Origin: Garcia nutans
Taxonomy: Eukaryota; Streptophyta; Magnoliopsida; Malpighiales; Euphorbiaceae
Reading direction: 5' to 3'
NCBI GenBank assembly: GCA_947685225.1
Contig: CANTUV010000024.1
Coordinates: 28,042,001 to 28,106,000, forward strand
DNA length: 64,000 nucleotides
Shown here: positions 45,319-57,746 of the stretch, one piece after another
Position numbering within the stretch: position 1 is the stretch's first letter
Layout of the letters: every line of letters begins with the position of its first letter
Translations under genes and position numbers: made by a program
The notes under the pieces: model-generated
Database searches by the model: none
Seen by the model: only the letters and a program-made list of their open reading frames with translations
What the model was told of the DNA's origin: nothing

Positions 45319-47100
45319 AAAAAAAAGAATCTATAGTGCTGATCCTAATTAACTTGAAATTAAGACTTTGTTGAGCTGAGTTTAATTAAGTATTTTATCT
45401 TATATTTTCAACATATAAGGATATATCTTTTTTAACATATAAAATGTATTAATTCTTTATAAAGGTAAGATTTTATTTTTGATTTCGAATAGGAAAAAAG
45501 AACACAAAATTTATATGAAAAAGTAAAGATATAAAAACATAAAAATATTTTAATAAAAATCATTAATTTAATTTTTAAATGAATTTTACATATTAAACTC
45601 ATAAAATAAAATTAAAAATTAAGTTTACGATATATATGTTGTGTATATATTTGTATTTGTTATGTGTATATTGTATATAAGTTATGTATATATTGTGTAT
45701 AAGTTTTATGCATGTTGTATATATGTCTATATATGTTGTGTATATATTTTTTGTATATGTTGAATTTCAATTAATAAAATATATGCTTTTTGTATGTTAT
45801 TTAATTTTATTGTATATGTTGTACGTATATGATTGTTGTGTATATATTATATGTATATTAATTTCAATTGATAAAATTTTAAGTTTTAATTATTTAGTTG
45901 GTTTTATGCTTATTTTCTTAACTTGACAAATTTATTATAATAAAAAAATAATTATTAATTCACCAATCATAGATGATTGGTAAATTTACACATAATTACC
46001 AATAATCACAAACTAGCGGTGATTATCATTGACCATCATTGTGATTAATTATTATATATATACATTTATATATACATAGTAAACTGCATATACATAGCTA
46101 GACTTTTTATTTAGTGCATTTAAATTTTATAATTAGAGTTACTAAATTATATTATATTAATATATATATATATATATGAGAAATGAATATCGAAATTAAA
46201 TATAATAAAAAAAAAGAAAAGGTTTAAAATTAATAACATGCATTATTGCTCAAGGTATCCAATTGCTCAGTGTATGAAACTAATTAAGCCTAAATGTACA
46301 CAAATTTCTGAATTTTATAGGTTTCATTTGGAAAATAGGTGTTAAACTTGTAAAAAAAATGAAAAAATTGATAGTTTTCTTTCTGCCAAATCAAGTTTGC
46401 AAAAAATGAATAGCTTGTAATAAAAAGAAAAGATGAATAATAAAGTTAGATTTTAAAATATTATTTATTATATTTATTAATATAATATTTGAATAATTAG
46501 TATTTAATATTTATTTATATGTAAAAAGTATAGTGATTACTAAAAACTATAATTATGATAGAAAAGATAGAAAAAAATAGATAAAAAAAAATATATATAT
46601 ATATATATTTTTGAAAATAAAATTCAAGAAAAATTAAATTAAAAAATAAAAAGATATAAATGAAAAAACTAACAATAGTAAAAATAAAAACAAAACTTAA
46701 AACTTAAAATGAAACATACAGTGTAATTTTCTCTCTAAACAGTTCAAAATTTTACCTTTAAAAACAGTCCTATCAAGACTTACTCGCATGTCAGGTTTTT
46801 TTAAGAAAAAATTACATCGTATACTAATTTTCAATTTTTCTTTTTAAATTTAATGTTGTTAATTATTTTTTTCACATATGACTTTTCACTTTTACAATAT
46901 TACGTTTTCTACACTTCTATTTTTTTTTAAATATTGAGCTATTCAGCTTATTATTACGCTTTCTTTTCGGTTTATTTTTTGTAATTTTTCTCTTCCTAAT
47001 TGGTTATTCCTTCTTCTTCATATCCCGTTTAACTCTTTTTTTTTTTTCATTTGTTTCATCCCTAATTGATTATCTAACAAAACTTTATAATCACTTTCTT
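45319..47100. other. AT-rich intergenic DNA with TGTATA-rich simple sequence
   Basis: 45630-45860 is a TATGTTGTGTATA-type cryptic repeat. 45960-46060 holds small inverted phrases (CACCAATCATAGATGATTGGT). No gene seen. Confidence 0.45.
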
Positions 47101-47140
47101 TTGTCAAGTTCAGCCCACAAATTCGAAATACTGGTTCTAA

Positions 47141-47425
47141 TTCTTTTTGTCAAGATTGATGGATTTGAAATCGATACGTCCACGCCGCCGCTGGAACCAC
47201 CAACGGATCACCACCACCACTGCCACTTACTAATCCTTGTAAGCCACTATTACTCTCAGTTGTAAAACCAATGTTTCCAGCCAAATCTAATCTATCTTCA
47301 AGTTTGATTTTGTTCCACTGGTCTACTAGGATAAACATTCCATCCAAATTCGCTGAGAATACTACCCTTTGTATCGCTAGCGAAGAAGTGATACCACAAG
47401 CTAATTCGTTGTATTAACTGGTTTT
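47141..47425 (-). pseudogene. Coding-like fragment of unknown origin
   Basis: On the minus strand one frame is open for about 89 codons up to a stop near 47150. It includes ELACGITSSLAIQRVVFSAN, DGMFILVDQWNKIKLEDRLD, LAGNIGFTTE and a Gly/Ser-rich GLVSGSGGGDPLVVPAA. Composition is protein-like and locally GC-richer than its surroundings, and AAAACCAG directly upstream could be a splice acceptor. There is no clear ATG. I do not recognise the family. It may be one exon of a host gene or a captured gene piece. Confidence 0.4.
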
Positions 47426-48078
47426 TGACAGATTTGGAAGCTAGAGACAACAAAAAATGGGTTTTTGATTTTGCAACTTGGAATATATGTTGAATATATG
47501 GGTTTTTGCTTCTACTTTTTCTTCTTTATTTATTTATTTATTTTCTTTTCTTTTATTAATGTGACTCAATGTAGGTTTTTTCAGGAGAGCTAAACAAGTA
47601 AAGAGGATCAAAATCACTTATCAACACAGGTTACATATTTTATTTTTCATTTTTGATTCCTCTTTTGCACTTGTTATTTTTAGGCTATTGGATTCCTTTA
47701 TTTTCAGCCATTTTCACACTGTATAGTAATATTTTGCGAGATGGAGAAATATCAATTGATTAATTGTTTAATTTTTGGAATATATCAATGTGTATTTGTT
47801 TTTGGCTAGCCTAAGAGTTTTTATAGAGAAATACTTGATTTTTTTTCTTTTTTTTTTTTTGGTTTTCTAATTATAATCCTTGCGGAGGCGATGCTAAAAT
47901 ATAGAAAAACAAAAGAAATCTATGTAATCTACCTTTATGCTGTTTCTCCATGTAGATCACAACTATTGGTGAAGTATATTTCTTATTTTTGGTGCAGAAG
48001 TATTTTTCATCTTCTTTATTTGTTATATAAATTTAAGAGAAGCATTGTTGTTTATGCTCAGATTGCTGGAGTTACTGC
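47426..48078. other. Intergenic or intron-like DNA
   Basis: T-rich, no coding similarity found. It may link the coding scraps at 47141-47425 and 49978-50220, but they lie on opposite strands. Confidence 0.3.
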
Positions 48079-48082
48079 TAAA

Positions 48083-49959
48083 TGTTACGCTCTACTAAAT
48101 ACTACTACAAAGCGATACTCACAAGTATACGAGGTTATTATAGCAACAGTGATTGCCCCAAGGTCGTCTCATAAAGAAAGTGTTATTCGTAATAATTTGA
48201 TTAAAATAATTATTAAAGTTTGAGTGTATATTGTTAAAATAGTGAAATATGATTAAAATTTAGAAGTAAAAACGAGTAGTATTTGTGCAAGATTAATTCA
48301 AAATTTTGGAATGGTACATAAAGTTTGTAGATCAATTTAATCAAAGCTTAATTATTAAATTATCCATTAATACCACCTTGTAATTTAATTTGTTTCTTGT
48401 AATTAATTAGCAATTATCAATTCATTAGTTCTCATATTCATGAATTAACAACAACTAATTATTTTGAATTAGCAAATTAATGGAACCCTAGAAATTATAT
48501 TTCTAATTTATTCTTAGAATAATTGATTACATAGTTTCAATATCAAATTTTACCTTTCAGTTCTTCATTCAATATCTAGAGTTTAATAGGTGGCAAATCT
48601 ATCAACCTAACTTTTAATCCAATGCAATCAACTTATATTAAAGGTATATTAATGGAAATAATTAAATTAAGTTATTTAATCAAATTTACTACAAACCCTA
48701 GGCATAAGTGATTTAGCTCATCATCAATTCATAATAAATATTCATCTCAATATAAATCAAATCACAATTATCAATTGAAATATTAATGTTTATAACAAAA
48801 CAACAATAATTTAGAAATGAATTAAATAAGAGAATATAAAAAACCCCTTGAAGATGCTAAGATTTGAAACTTCTTGTTCTTCCTCCTAGCTCAACTTGAA
48901 TATGATGAAGATCTCTCAAGCCCTCTTCAAACCTTCAATCAATTATTCCACCCTTGAAAAATAAAGTGAGAACTCTCTCAAGCCTCCAACTCTTCTATCA
49001 AGGCTTTCTCCAAACCCTAAACCTCTTAAGAGCTTGCGCACCCAAATGCTAAAACAAATATGAAAGTCACTTGCCTATAGAAAGAAAATAAAGATCAAAG
49101 GAAAATGAAATTGTAAATGGTAAGGAAGATGGTGTTTTCCAAAAACCAAGAAGAAGCTGAACGTATCTAGCAAAATGGTGAATCAGTCCCCCTTTCAAAT
49201 GAGCTCCAAAGTATATTCATCTCCCTCCAATTATTTTAATTCTAAGATAAAAAGAATTTTCTTTTCCAACTCACCTCACTCCCATTTGTCCCCCTCTTTT
49301 TCACTCTTAAATCTTTCTTCCCATAAAAACACTTCATCTTTCAATTATTTAAAAAATAATTCCTCTTGTCTCCCACCTTGTTCCCCATTAGATCATGCAA
49401 ATAATTTAAAGAGATCACACAAGACAAAGCCAAGTCATGAGTGACTTGGCCGTGTCACTTAACTTTCCATTGGACACAACCAAGTCATGAGGCCGTGTCC
49501 CTTGCTTCCTTTGATACTTTCTTCTCATGGGGAGTGACACGGCCGGTGACTTGTCCATGTCACTTATCTGTGTTCACTTCTGTCCCTGGGTTTGTTTAGT
49601 TACTCTTCAGGTGGAACACAACCAAGTCTCCGGCCGTGTCATATGGCATGGCCAGTGGCTTGACCGTGTCTTATGCTTGTGTTTGCTTCTGCTCAAATTT
49701 TCTTAGGGACACGGCCAAGTTAACTTTGCCTTGGCCATGTCATGTGAGTGTTATACTTCTTGCCTTTAATGAGGGACAAGGCCAAGTCAGTGAATGTCTT
49801 AGTCGTGTTCAATGTCTTTCCACCAAATTTGGCTCCAACAAGTGAATTAAAGCTCCATTTTTGCACTTCAACCTAAATCAAACACTTCAAGCAATCTTAA
49901 GCACAAATTAAAGGAAAAATTAACTAAAAGCTAATAAAATTATCCCAAAAATTCCTACA
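48083..49959 (-). mobile_element. Solo LTR (1877 bp) with 4-bp flanking repeat TAAA
   Basis: On the minus strand it reads TGTAGGAATTTTTGGG...GAGCGTAACA, flanked by TAAA on both sides (48079-48082, 49960-49963). Near the left tip CTCACAAGTATACGAGG...AAGGTCGTCTCAT is a phrase widespread in plant gypsy-type LTRs (DNA for 'cgcaagtatacgg...aggtcgtcccat'). It also carries a GACACGGCC/GGCCGTGTC cluster. No coding region or second LTR is present. Orientation rests on the tip sequences only. Confidence 0.65.
49436..49810 (-). repeat. Palindromic CG-rich word cluster in the 48-kb solo LTR
   Basis: ACTTGGCCGTGTCACTT, GGACACAACCAAGTC, GTGACACGGCCGGTGAC, GGACACGGCCAAGTT and similar, alternating in sense. 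The same kind of cluster as in the Tekay-like LTRs, although the rest of this LTR is unrelated by eye. Confidence 0.7.
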
Positions 49960-49977
49960 TAAATGATCAAAATATTG

Positions 49978-50220
49978 AATTGCAGCATTCCTTAGAAAAG
50001 GGAGTTGTGGAGTTGATTGATACTTCTGATGCGGATATCAAGTCAAATGATGGTTTTTGAGTTGTGACGAAAAGAATCCTGAGAAAAATGATATAGGTAA
50101 TGTTGATAAATGTAGGAATAAAGCTAAGGCATCATGTGTTAAATGGGTTATTGAGGGTGATCTTGACTTGAATGTCAAAAGTATATACTCTCCAGTAATT
50201 TGCACTAATTTTATAGGTGT
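49978..50220 (+). pseudogene. Coding-like fragment of unknown origin
   Basis: After a good splice-acceptor-like TTGAATTGCAG, the frame HSLEKGVVELIDTSDADIKS ends at a stop; in a shifted frame SCDEKNPEKNDIGNVDKC and NKAKASCVKWVIEGDLDLNV follow. This looks like a decayed exon. I do not recognise the protein. Confidence 0.35.
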
Positions 50221-50596
50221 TACTTGATATTGTGACTTTGTAGTCAGCCAATATAGTTTTAAGAGTTAAGATGTTTGTTGCTATATGAAAAAAATACTAA
50301 TGTTTTTAATGTCATCAGTTTATGTTATTAGATTGATAAATCTAGATTGAGGAGTTGAGCAAATGATTTATGCCCTCTTTTCCTCTTATTGGATGCAAAT
50401 ACTTTACTTTTGCATTATGTTAAATTATCATACATGTATTGCAGGAGGCAGTAATGGTCCCTACAAGCAGTATTCTCAACTAAGCATTATATATCAGATA
50501 AAAGAGATTATAGTTCTTTGATATCTAATGGAATCTGGCAGTGGTTCTCTTTAAAACCATAAATTGTATCCGAGGGCTCAATTTTTTTAGGACTAT
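50221..50596. other. Intergenic DNA, no gene seen
   Basis: Nothing recognisable before the target duplication TGAAC at 50597-50601. Confidence 0.35.
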
Positions 50597-51090
50597 TGAA
50601 CTGTAACATCCCCTGACAGTTCTCACATAAAATTATCAGAGAATGTTACTCGATATACTATTAGCACTCTAATCAATTCATTAACAAAGTTTCCTTTTAA
50701 AATGTTACTAACAAAAATCTTCAAATGATAATACAATCTGTATAATACAACACTTATAAATTTAACATTTAAACCAATCTCCAATATCTCCAATAATCCA
50801 AATACTAATTATAAATCAGATAACCATCATAAGTTTGTCAAATCAAATAAATATATAATATATTGCTTTATTTGATAATCATTCACTAGAATCTCAAACT
50901 TTATCCTCTAAGTACATATATTCCTTTCATATTTACAAATTTATACAATCTCTCAAATAGCCAAATAAAATTATATATATACATATCATAACTTATGATT
51001 ATAATATACAAAAGATCTCTATATGTATTATAGATAATTTCTGAGATCCTTAATTCCATTGCATAACTTGCTCCGTGACATGATACCTGA

Positions 51091-51129
51091 GTGTCAGAAA
51101 ATAATTCTAACACGCTAAGCAAAGCTTAG
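51091..51129 (-). promoter_or_regulatory. Twin-hairpin block, LTR G
   Basis: Hairpin 1 is CTAAGC/GCTTAG with a 3-nt loop (51115-51129). In the sense strand hairpin 2 is GTGTTAGAA/TTCTGACAC (51113-51105 with 51099-51091), 9 bp with one U.G, followed by TCAGGTATC. Confidence 0.68.
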
Positions 51130-52231
51130 TGGTGCTTGTATAAATATATTTTGTCACTTAATATTAAAGAAAAAATACTTATGGAAATATAGTAATAACA
51201 CTTAGTTTTAAAAAATATTTCAATATATTAACTATTTTCAATAACAAACCAACATAATATTTTAATTACACAAAATAATAACTTTAACTTTATAAAAGCC
51301 ATCATTCTATATTATACTTTCGGTATTGCAACTTTTCTCTTTATGAATAATTTTATTTAAGACTTACTTTCTCATTTGTTAATATTGTTCATAATACACT
51401 TATTTTATTTTCAGTAAGTCTTACTTTTCAGTTTCACATATAGGATAATTTCATTCAATTTATAATTTTTTGGTACTTAAATTTAGTACTATACTTTGGG
51501 GCACTTTGTATCTTATATCATTATATACACTTTCAATCATTATAACACTTAGAAAGTTATTGATCAATTCAATAACTTGAGCATAACATTTCTATTTCGT
51601 GCATTAGAATTTTCACTTGTAAATATTAATATATATATATTACCAATTACTTTCACATTGTAACATAGTAAGTCGATTTTAAGTAATTGATTTATATTAT
51701 TATTTTGCATTTCTTCCATTATTCATAACATTATATTCACATATATTTTCAATTTAAATAACTTCATTAAATATGTCTATACATACTGAACTCAGATCAT
51801 AGGTTTGGATAACAGGTTAGTGTAGCAATTTTAATGCCAAATCTCAAGAATATATATAAAATGATAATTATGCACACTGTCACTGATGACATAATATGTC
51901 CATTAATTGCACGAGATGCCCACTATTACTATGGCTATCCTTCCTCTGGTTAGACATTCAATCAAAAGCTAGATCTAAAATCAGTATGATTTGGGCAATT
52001 CATTAGTTTTAATTAGCACTGAATTGTGTATATCATTTCAATGGTACAATACTTTTATCAACATTTAGTATTATATATATTTGTCACATATCCAAAGTTT
52101 ATCACTCTTTTTCATACTTTTAACACATACACGTGAATTCTCAACACAAAAGTAAGAAATATAAACATATTAGCCTCATACTAGGCCCGTATAACACAAA
52201 ATACAAGCCAAAAACATCATCCAGATACCCT

Positions 52232-52525
52232 ACGGCCGTGGCATCTCAACCCCATGCCCATGGGATGCAAAATGAAGTTGTCAAATGCCTCTGTAGATCC
52301 CCATGGTCATGGCCTTCAAGGCCCACGACCGTGGCATTCATAATGGCTCTGTTTTATCAAAATTTCTAAAAAAAAATAGCCTCACTTTCAACCCCACGGT
52401 ATTGGACTCAATTGCCACGCCCATGGCATTGGTTTTGGGTCTATTTTCGGAGTAATTCTTCCTCCAGCAGTCCCAACTTCGATACCACACCCATGACACC
52501 TTTAAGCCACGCCCGTGGCATCCAA
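52232..52525 (-). repeat. Palindromic CG-rich word cluster in LTR G
   Basis: CTACGGCCGTGGCATC, CCACGACCGTGGCATTC, CCACGCCCATGGCATT and TTTAAGCCACGCCCGTGGCA. The core is CCACG-CGTGG instead of ACACG-CGTGT, yet placement in the LTR is the same. Confidence 0.7.
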
Positions 52526-53007
52526 AAATCATGTATTTTGCTTTTTCAAGTACATTAAACACAAATATATTAAAGATCTAAGTTAAAAATGTATCAAAAC
52601 CAAATTTTTGACATAAAAAGAGTTCATATCAAATAATTTATTAAAATTTTACTTAATCAAACTTTCAGCCATCTCACATGGCTAAAAACAACATCAAACC
52701 ACATAATTCTCTTAAAGGTTGAATTAAGAGTCAAACTCATAACATAAAAGTTATTTTTCACTCATCAATCTAGTTAATCAATACTTTCAAGAAATATTTT
52801 ATTATAAATAACTCAATGAATCAATTCAAACATTAAAACTCATAAAAATTCATATATTTGCAAATTATAATACATAAACATATACCTCCTTCACAATCCC
52901 TCTTTTTCTTTCTTTTTCCTCTTTTTCTTTGATCACTTGTTGATAATCTCACATACTCTAACTAATTCTCTTAAACAGATTATTGGAAAAGATATATTCT
53001 TATCCAC

Positions 53008-53020
53008 GCTCTGATACTAC
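53008..53020 (-). other. Primer binding site retained between the two LTRs
   Basis: TAGTATCAGAGCG on the minus strand, one change from TGG at the start and one at the end, three bases inside the LTR end at 53024. Confidence 0.8.
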
Positions 53021-53513
53021 TAATGTAACATCCCCTGACAATTTTCACATAAAATTATCAGTGAATATTACTCAATATACTATTAGTACTCTAATCAATT
53101 CATCGACAAAGTTTCTTTTCAAAATGTTACTAACAAAAATCTCCAAATAATAATACAATATGTATAATACAACATTTATAAATCCAACATTTAAACCAAT
53201 CTCCAATACCTCCAATAATCCAAATACTAATTATAAATCAGATAATCATCATAAATTCGTCAAATTAAATAAATATATAATATATTGCTTTATTTGATAA
53301 TTATTCACTAGAATCTCGAACTTCATCCTCTAAGTACATATATTCCTTTCAAGTTTACAAATTTGTACAATCTCTCAAATAGCCAAATAAAATTGTATAT
53401 ATACATTTCATAACTTATGAGTACAATGTACAAAAGATCTCTATATGTATTATAGATAATTTCTGAGATCCTTAATTCCATTGCTTAACTTGCTCCGTGG
53501 CATTTATACCTAC

Positions 53514-53552
53514 GTGTTAGAAAATAATTCTAACACGCTAAGCAAAGCTTAG
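53514..53552 (-). promoter_or_regulatory. Twin-hairpin block, LTR H (perfect)
   Basis: Hairpin 1 is CTAAGC/GCTTAG (53538-53552). Hairpin 2 is GTGTTAGAA/TTCTAACAC (53514-53522 with 53528-53536), 9 bp with no mismatch; the U.G of copy G is a U-A here. In the sense strand GTAGGTATAA follows. Confidence 0.7.
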
Positions 53553-54649
53553 TGGTGCTTGTATAAATATATTTTGTCACTTAATATTAAAGAAAAAATA
53601 CTTATTGAAATATAGTAATAACACTTAGTTTTAAGAAATATTTCAATATATTAACTATTTTCAATAACAAACCAACATAATATTTTAATTACACAAAATA
53701 ATAACTTTAACTTTATAAAAGTCATCATGCTATATTATACTTTCGGTATTGCAACTTTTCTCTTTATGAACCATTTATTTAAGACTTACTTTCTCATTTG
53801 TTAACATTGCTCATAATATGCTTATTTTGTTTTTCAGTAAGTTTTACTTTTCAGTTTCACATATAATATAATTTCATTCAATTTATAATTTTTTGACACT
53901 TAAATTTAGTACTATACTTTGGGGCACTTTGTATCTTATATTATTATATACACTTTTAATCATTATAATACTTAGAAAATTATTGATCAATTCAATAACT
54001 TGAGCATAACATTTCTATTTCTTGTATTAGAACTTTTACTTGTCAACATTAATATATATATTACCAATCACTTTCACATTGTAACACAGTAAGTCGATTT
54101 TAAGTAATTGACTTATATTATTATTTTGCATTTCTTCCATTATTCATAACATCATATTCACATATATTTTCAATTTCGATAACTTTATTAAATATTTCTA
54201 TAGATACTGAACTCAGATCATAGGTTTGGATAACAGGTTAGTGTAGCAATTTTAATGCCAAGTCTCAAGAATATATATATAATGATAATTATGCCCACTG
54301 TCACTGATGATACAATGTGCCCATTCATAGCACGAGATGTCCACTATCACTATGGCTATCCTTCCTCTGGTTAACCATTCAATCCAAAGCTAGATCAAAA
54401 ATCAGTATGATTTGGGTAATACATTAGTTTTGATTAACACTGAATTGTGTATATTATTTTAATGGTACAATACTTTTATCAACATTTAGTATTATATATA
54501 TTTGTCACATATCCAAATTTTATCACTCTTTTCCATACTTTTAACACATACACATGAATTCTCAATATAAAAGTAAGAAACATAAACATATTAGCCTCAT
54601 ACTAGGCCCGTATATCACAAAATAAAAGCTAAAAATATCATCCAGTTAC

Positions 54650-54945
54650 CCTACGGTCGTGGCATCTCAACCCCACGCCCGTGGGAGACAAAATGAAGCT
54701 GTCAAATGCCTTTGTAGATCCCCACAATCATGGCCTTCAAGGCCCACGACCGTGGCATTCATAATGGCTTTGTTTTTATCAAAATTTCTAAAAAAAATAG
54801 CCTCACTTTCAACCCCACGATCGTGGCACTCAATTGCCACACCCACGGCATTGGTTTTAGGTCTATTTTTGGTGTAATTCTTCCTCTAGCAGTCCCAACT
54901 TCGATACCATGCCTATGGCACCTTTAAGCCATTCCCGTGGCATCC
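54650..54945 (-). repeat. Palindromic CG-rich word cluster in LTR H
   Basis: CTACGGTCGTGGCATC, CCCCACGCCCGTGGGA, CCACGACCGTGGCATTC and CCCCACGATCGTGGCA; paralogous to 52232-52525. Confidence 0.7.
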
Positions 54946-55793
54946 CAAAATCATGTATTTTGCACTTTTAACTTCATTAAACACAAATATATTAAAGATC
55001 TAAGTTAAAAATGTATCAAAACTAAATTTTCACGTAAAAAGAGTTCATATCAAATAATTTACTAAAACTTCACTTAATCAAACTTTTAACCATCTCACAT
55101 GGTTCAAAACAACATCAAACCACCCAATTCTCTTAAGGTTTGAATTAAGAGTCAAACTCATCACATAAAAGTTATTTTTCACTCATCAATCTAGTTAATC
55201 AATACTTTCAAGAAATATTTTATTATAAATAACTCAATGAATCAATTCAAACATTAAAACTCATAAAAATTCATATATTTGCAAATTATAATACATAAGC
55301 ACATACCCCTTCACAATCCCTCTTCTTTTCTCTTTTCTCTCTTTTTTATTGATCACTTTTTGATAATCTCACCTACTCTAACTAATTCTCTTAAAAAGAT
55401 TATTGGAAAAGATATATTTTCCCTTGATTCTTTTATGAAAGGAAGAAGAAAATAGAGAAGATGATGATGGTGGTGGTAGATGGCATGGAAGATGGGAGAA
55501 AGGAGAAGAATACTCTACACACACATGTCCACATATATATATATATAATATGTTCAATCTAGTATGGCTAATCTCATTTTAACTATAGTGCACCATCTTT
55601 CTTATCCTTTAATTCTAATTCGATATTTAGTCTCGTAAAATCATAAAAATAATTTCTTCAGTAAATTTTGAGATATACTATTCACTAGTCTCTGCTTATA
55701 GCATTTATCCACATTACTTTTATCTCTATACATTATCAATTATTAATATTAGTTAAAAAGTTTCCTATTTAAAATCTTGTCCATTACATGAAC

Positions 55794-56290
55794 TCTTGTG
55801 CTTTTTTTCATTTTTGGAATTTTATTTTATGGGTTGAAGGACTATTAAGCTACTACTTTTTCAGTCGTGGAATTGTAAGAACAACAATGTCTTCCACTTG
55901 TTGTATATAAAATTCCAAAAATGTCATCTGTATATATATATATAATGTAAGAAGACAACCACATGTTGTCTTAGGACAAATTTAATTTTGTTGGGAACAT
56001 TTAATGATTAAAATTATCATTTACTATTTAATTTATCATAATGAGGCAGTAAATATTTAAAAATTAGAATTGTCAATTGTGCTTAATATATCATATTCAG
56101 ACAATAAATATTTATAAATTAAAATTGTCATTTACTAGTACTAATTGTTCTTTCAGTTTTTTTTTCTTTCATAATGTTTGTTTTTTTCTTTTTTTTTTAA
56201 AAAAAATTTTTAAAGTGTCCACAAATTATGGTATTTTTTATTTTTTCTTTATAAAGTATTTTTCTATTTTGTAGTATTTTTTAAAATAAT
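55794..56290. other. AT-rich intergenic DNA, no gene seen
   Basis: T homopolymers near 56158-56200; nothing else recognisable. Confidence 0.35.
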
Positions 56291-57517
56291 CTTTTTATTG
56301 TGTAGTTATATGTAATATATTTAGTATATGTATGTATATGTTACATATATCTTCATATATTAAGATATTATAGCTGCATGTTGACATTTTTTTGAAAGAT
56401 AATAGATATGTAGTTATAGTTAGTATATACCTAAATATAATAACAGCTGCATATTGATTTTTTTTCTCTAAAATTATAGGTATATGCAGGTATATGTTAC
56501 ATATACCTTTATATACTAAAATATTACATATGCTTTTGTATACTAAGATATTAAATAATTTAAATTTTGAGTACCGTTTTAAGCAATTAAAAGAAAATTA
56601 TTCTTATTTCTATCAATTAGTATAATTATTCTTATATACTAGTTAAAATTTAAAACAATAATAATATAAAAGTGATATATGTTTAGTTATATGTCAATAT
56701 ATGTTACATATAATAATATATACTTGTTAAATTTTAAAATAATAAGAGTATAAAATTATTATATATTTAGTTATTAGTCGGTATATGTTACATATAGCAA
56801 CATAAACTTATTAAAATTTAAAATAATAATAACATAAAAGTAATATATATTTAGTTATATGTCGGTATATATTACATATAACAGCATATGCTTATTAAAT
56901 TTTAAAAGTCTACGAGTATAAAATTATTATATATTTAATTATTAGTGGGTATATATTACATACAATAGCATATACTTATTACAATTTAAAATAATAATAT
57001 AAAAGTGATATATGTTTAGTTATATGTCAGTATATGTTACATATAATAACATATGCTTGTTAAATATTTTCTTTTTAGAGAGAATGTGGTTTTTAATTTT
57101 TGATTCCTTGTGGGAATCAGAATTTGATTGACACTTATTAGTTGGGAATGACTGATTCCTTTTCCTAGGGAAATAAGATTCCCATTATCCTATTTAATTT
57201 ATCTAACTATACAATAGGAATGGGAATACTCCATTCCCATTCCAATTCCTATGCACCCTAAACCAAATGCTCCCTAAGAGTATAAAATTATCACATATTT
57301 AGTTATTAGTCGGTATATGTTGTATATAACAACATAAACTTATTAAAAGTTTTTTTTAAAAAGAATATAAAGGTAATATATGTTTATATATGTCAATACA
57401 TGTTATATATAACAATGCATGCATATTAAAATTTAAAAGAATAATTGTATAAAAGTGATATATATTTAGTTATATGCAGTATATATTACATATAACAACA
57501 TATACTTGTTAAATATA
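56290..57517. repeat. 84-bp AT-rich satellite array
   Basis: TTAGTTAT..GT(C)GGTATATGTTACATATAA recurs at 56683, 56767, 56851, 56935, 57016, then 57299, about 57383 and 57466. Spacings are 84, 84, 84, 81 and, with the inserted MITE removed, about 84. Alternate units differ (TATATGTC versus TATTAGTCGG), suggesting a 168-bp higher-order unit in part. Units before 56683 are more decayed. The array ends at the Tat-like LTR start. Confidence 0.85.
57078..57274. mobile_element. MITE (PIF/Harbinger-like), 197 bp, inside the satellite
   Basis: Ends GAGAGAATGTGGTTTTTAA and, on the other strand, GGGAGCATTTGGTTTAGGG form imperfect terminal inverted repeats, with further internal inverted GGAATGGGAAT/ATTCCCATTCC phrases. 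Flanks are TTA and TAA (shared TA). It interrupts one 84-bp satellite unit exactly, which proves insertion. Confidence 0.75.
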
Positions 57518-57746
57518 TGTAAAACCTTAATTTTGATCCTAATCTAGTTCGATCTCAATTAAAAAAATGCCTAGTCAAAGATCGGTCCATTCTTAATGGC
57601 TTAAACCTGCTTTAAAGCTTTTAATTATATTAGTTCAATTTTATAAGGCCTAAAATAAGATGATTCAACCTTAAAAGCCCTAAACGGTCCATTTGATGAT
57701 TGAAGCAGGTTTGGTTCGGTTCGGATCATGCCATATCTTATTAGGC

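Larger units (their letters stand above)
50602..52998 (-). repeat. Truncated 3' LTR G
   Basis: TGTAACATCCCCTGACAG...GATATATT; it aligns with 53024-55420 and lacks the region equivalent to 55421-55788. Confidence 0.88.
50602..55788 (-). mobile_element. Gypsy (Tekay-like) element reduced to LTR-PBS-LTR (5.2 kb, TSD TGAAC)
   Basis: Exact 5-bp duplication TGAAC at 50597-50601 and 55789-55793. Minus orientation: complete 5' LTR 55788-53024, PBS 53020-53008, then only about ten bases before a 3' LTR lacking its first about 370 bp (52998-50602). The whole coding interior and the start of the 3' LTR are gone, in one deletion with its junction at about 52998/52999. The two LTRs look about 93-95% identical over 2.4 kb. 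It is classed with the Tekay-like LTRs by tip form, CG palindrome array and hairpin block. Confidence 0.9.
53024..55788 (-). repeat. Complete 5' LTR H (2765 bp)
   Basis: In plus orientation TGTAACATCCCC...CCATTACA. It contains a CG array at 54650-54945 and the hairpin block at 53514-53552; no clear inverted-arm cassette of the A-F type is seen. Confidence 0.88.

Noticed and set aside
49175..49444. 89-residue Ser/Asn/Pro-rich open frame
   Set aside because: It lies in the 48-kb solo LTR and has low-complexity composition with no recognisable domain.
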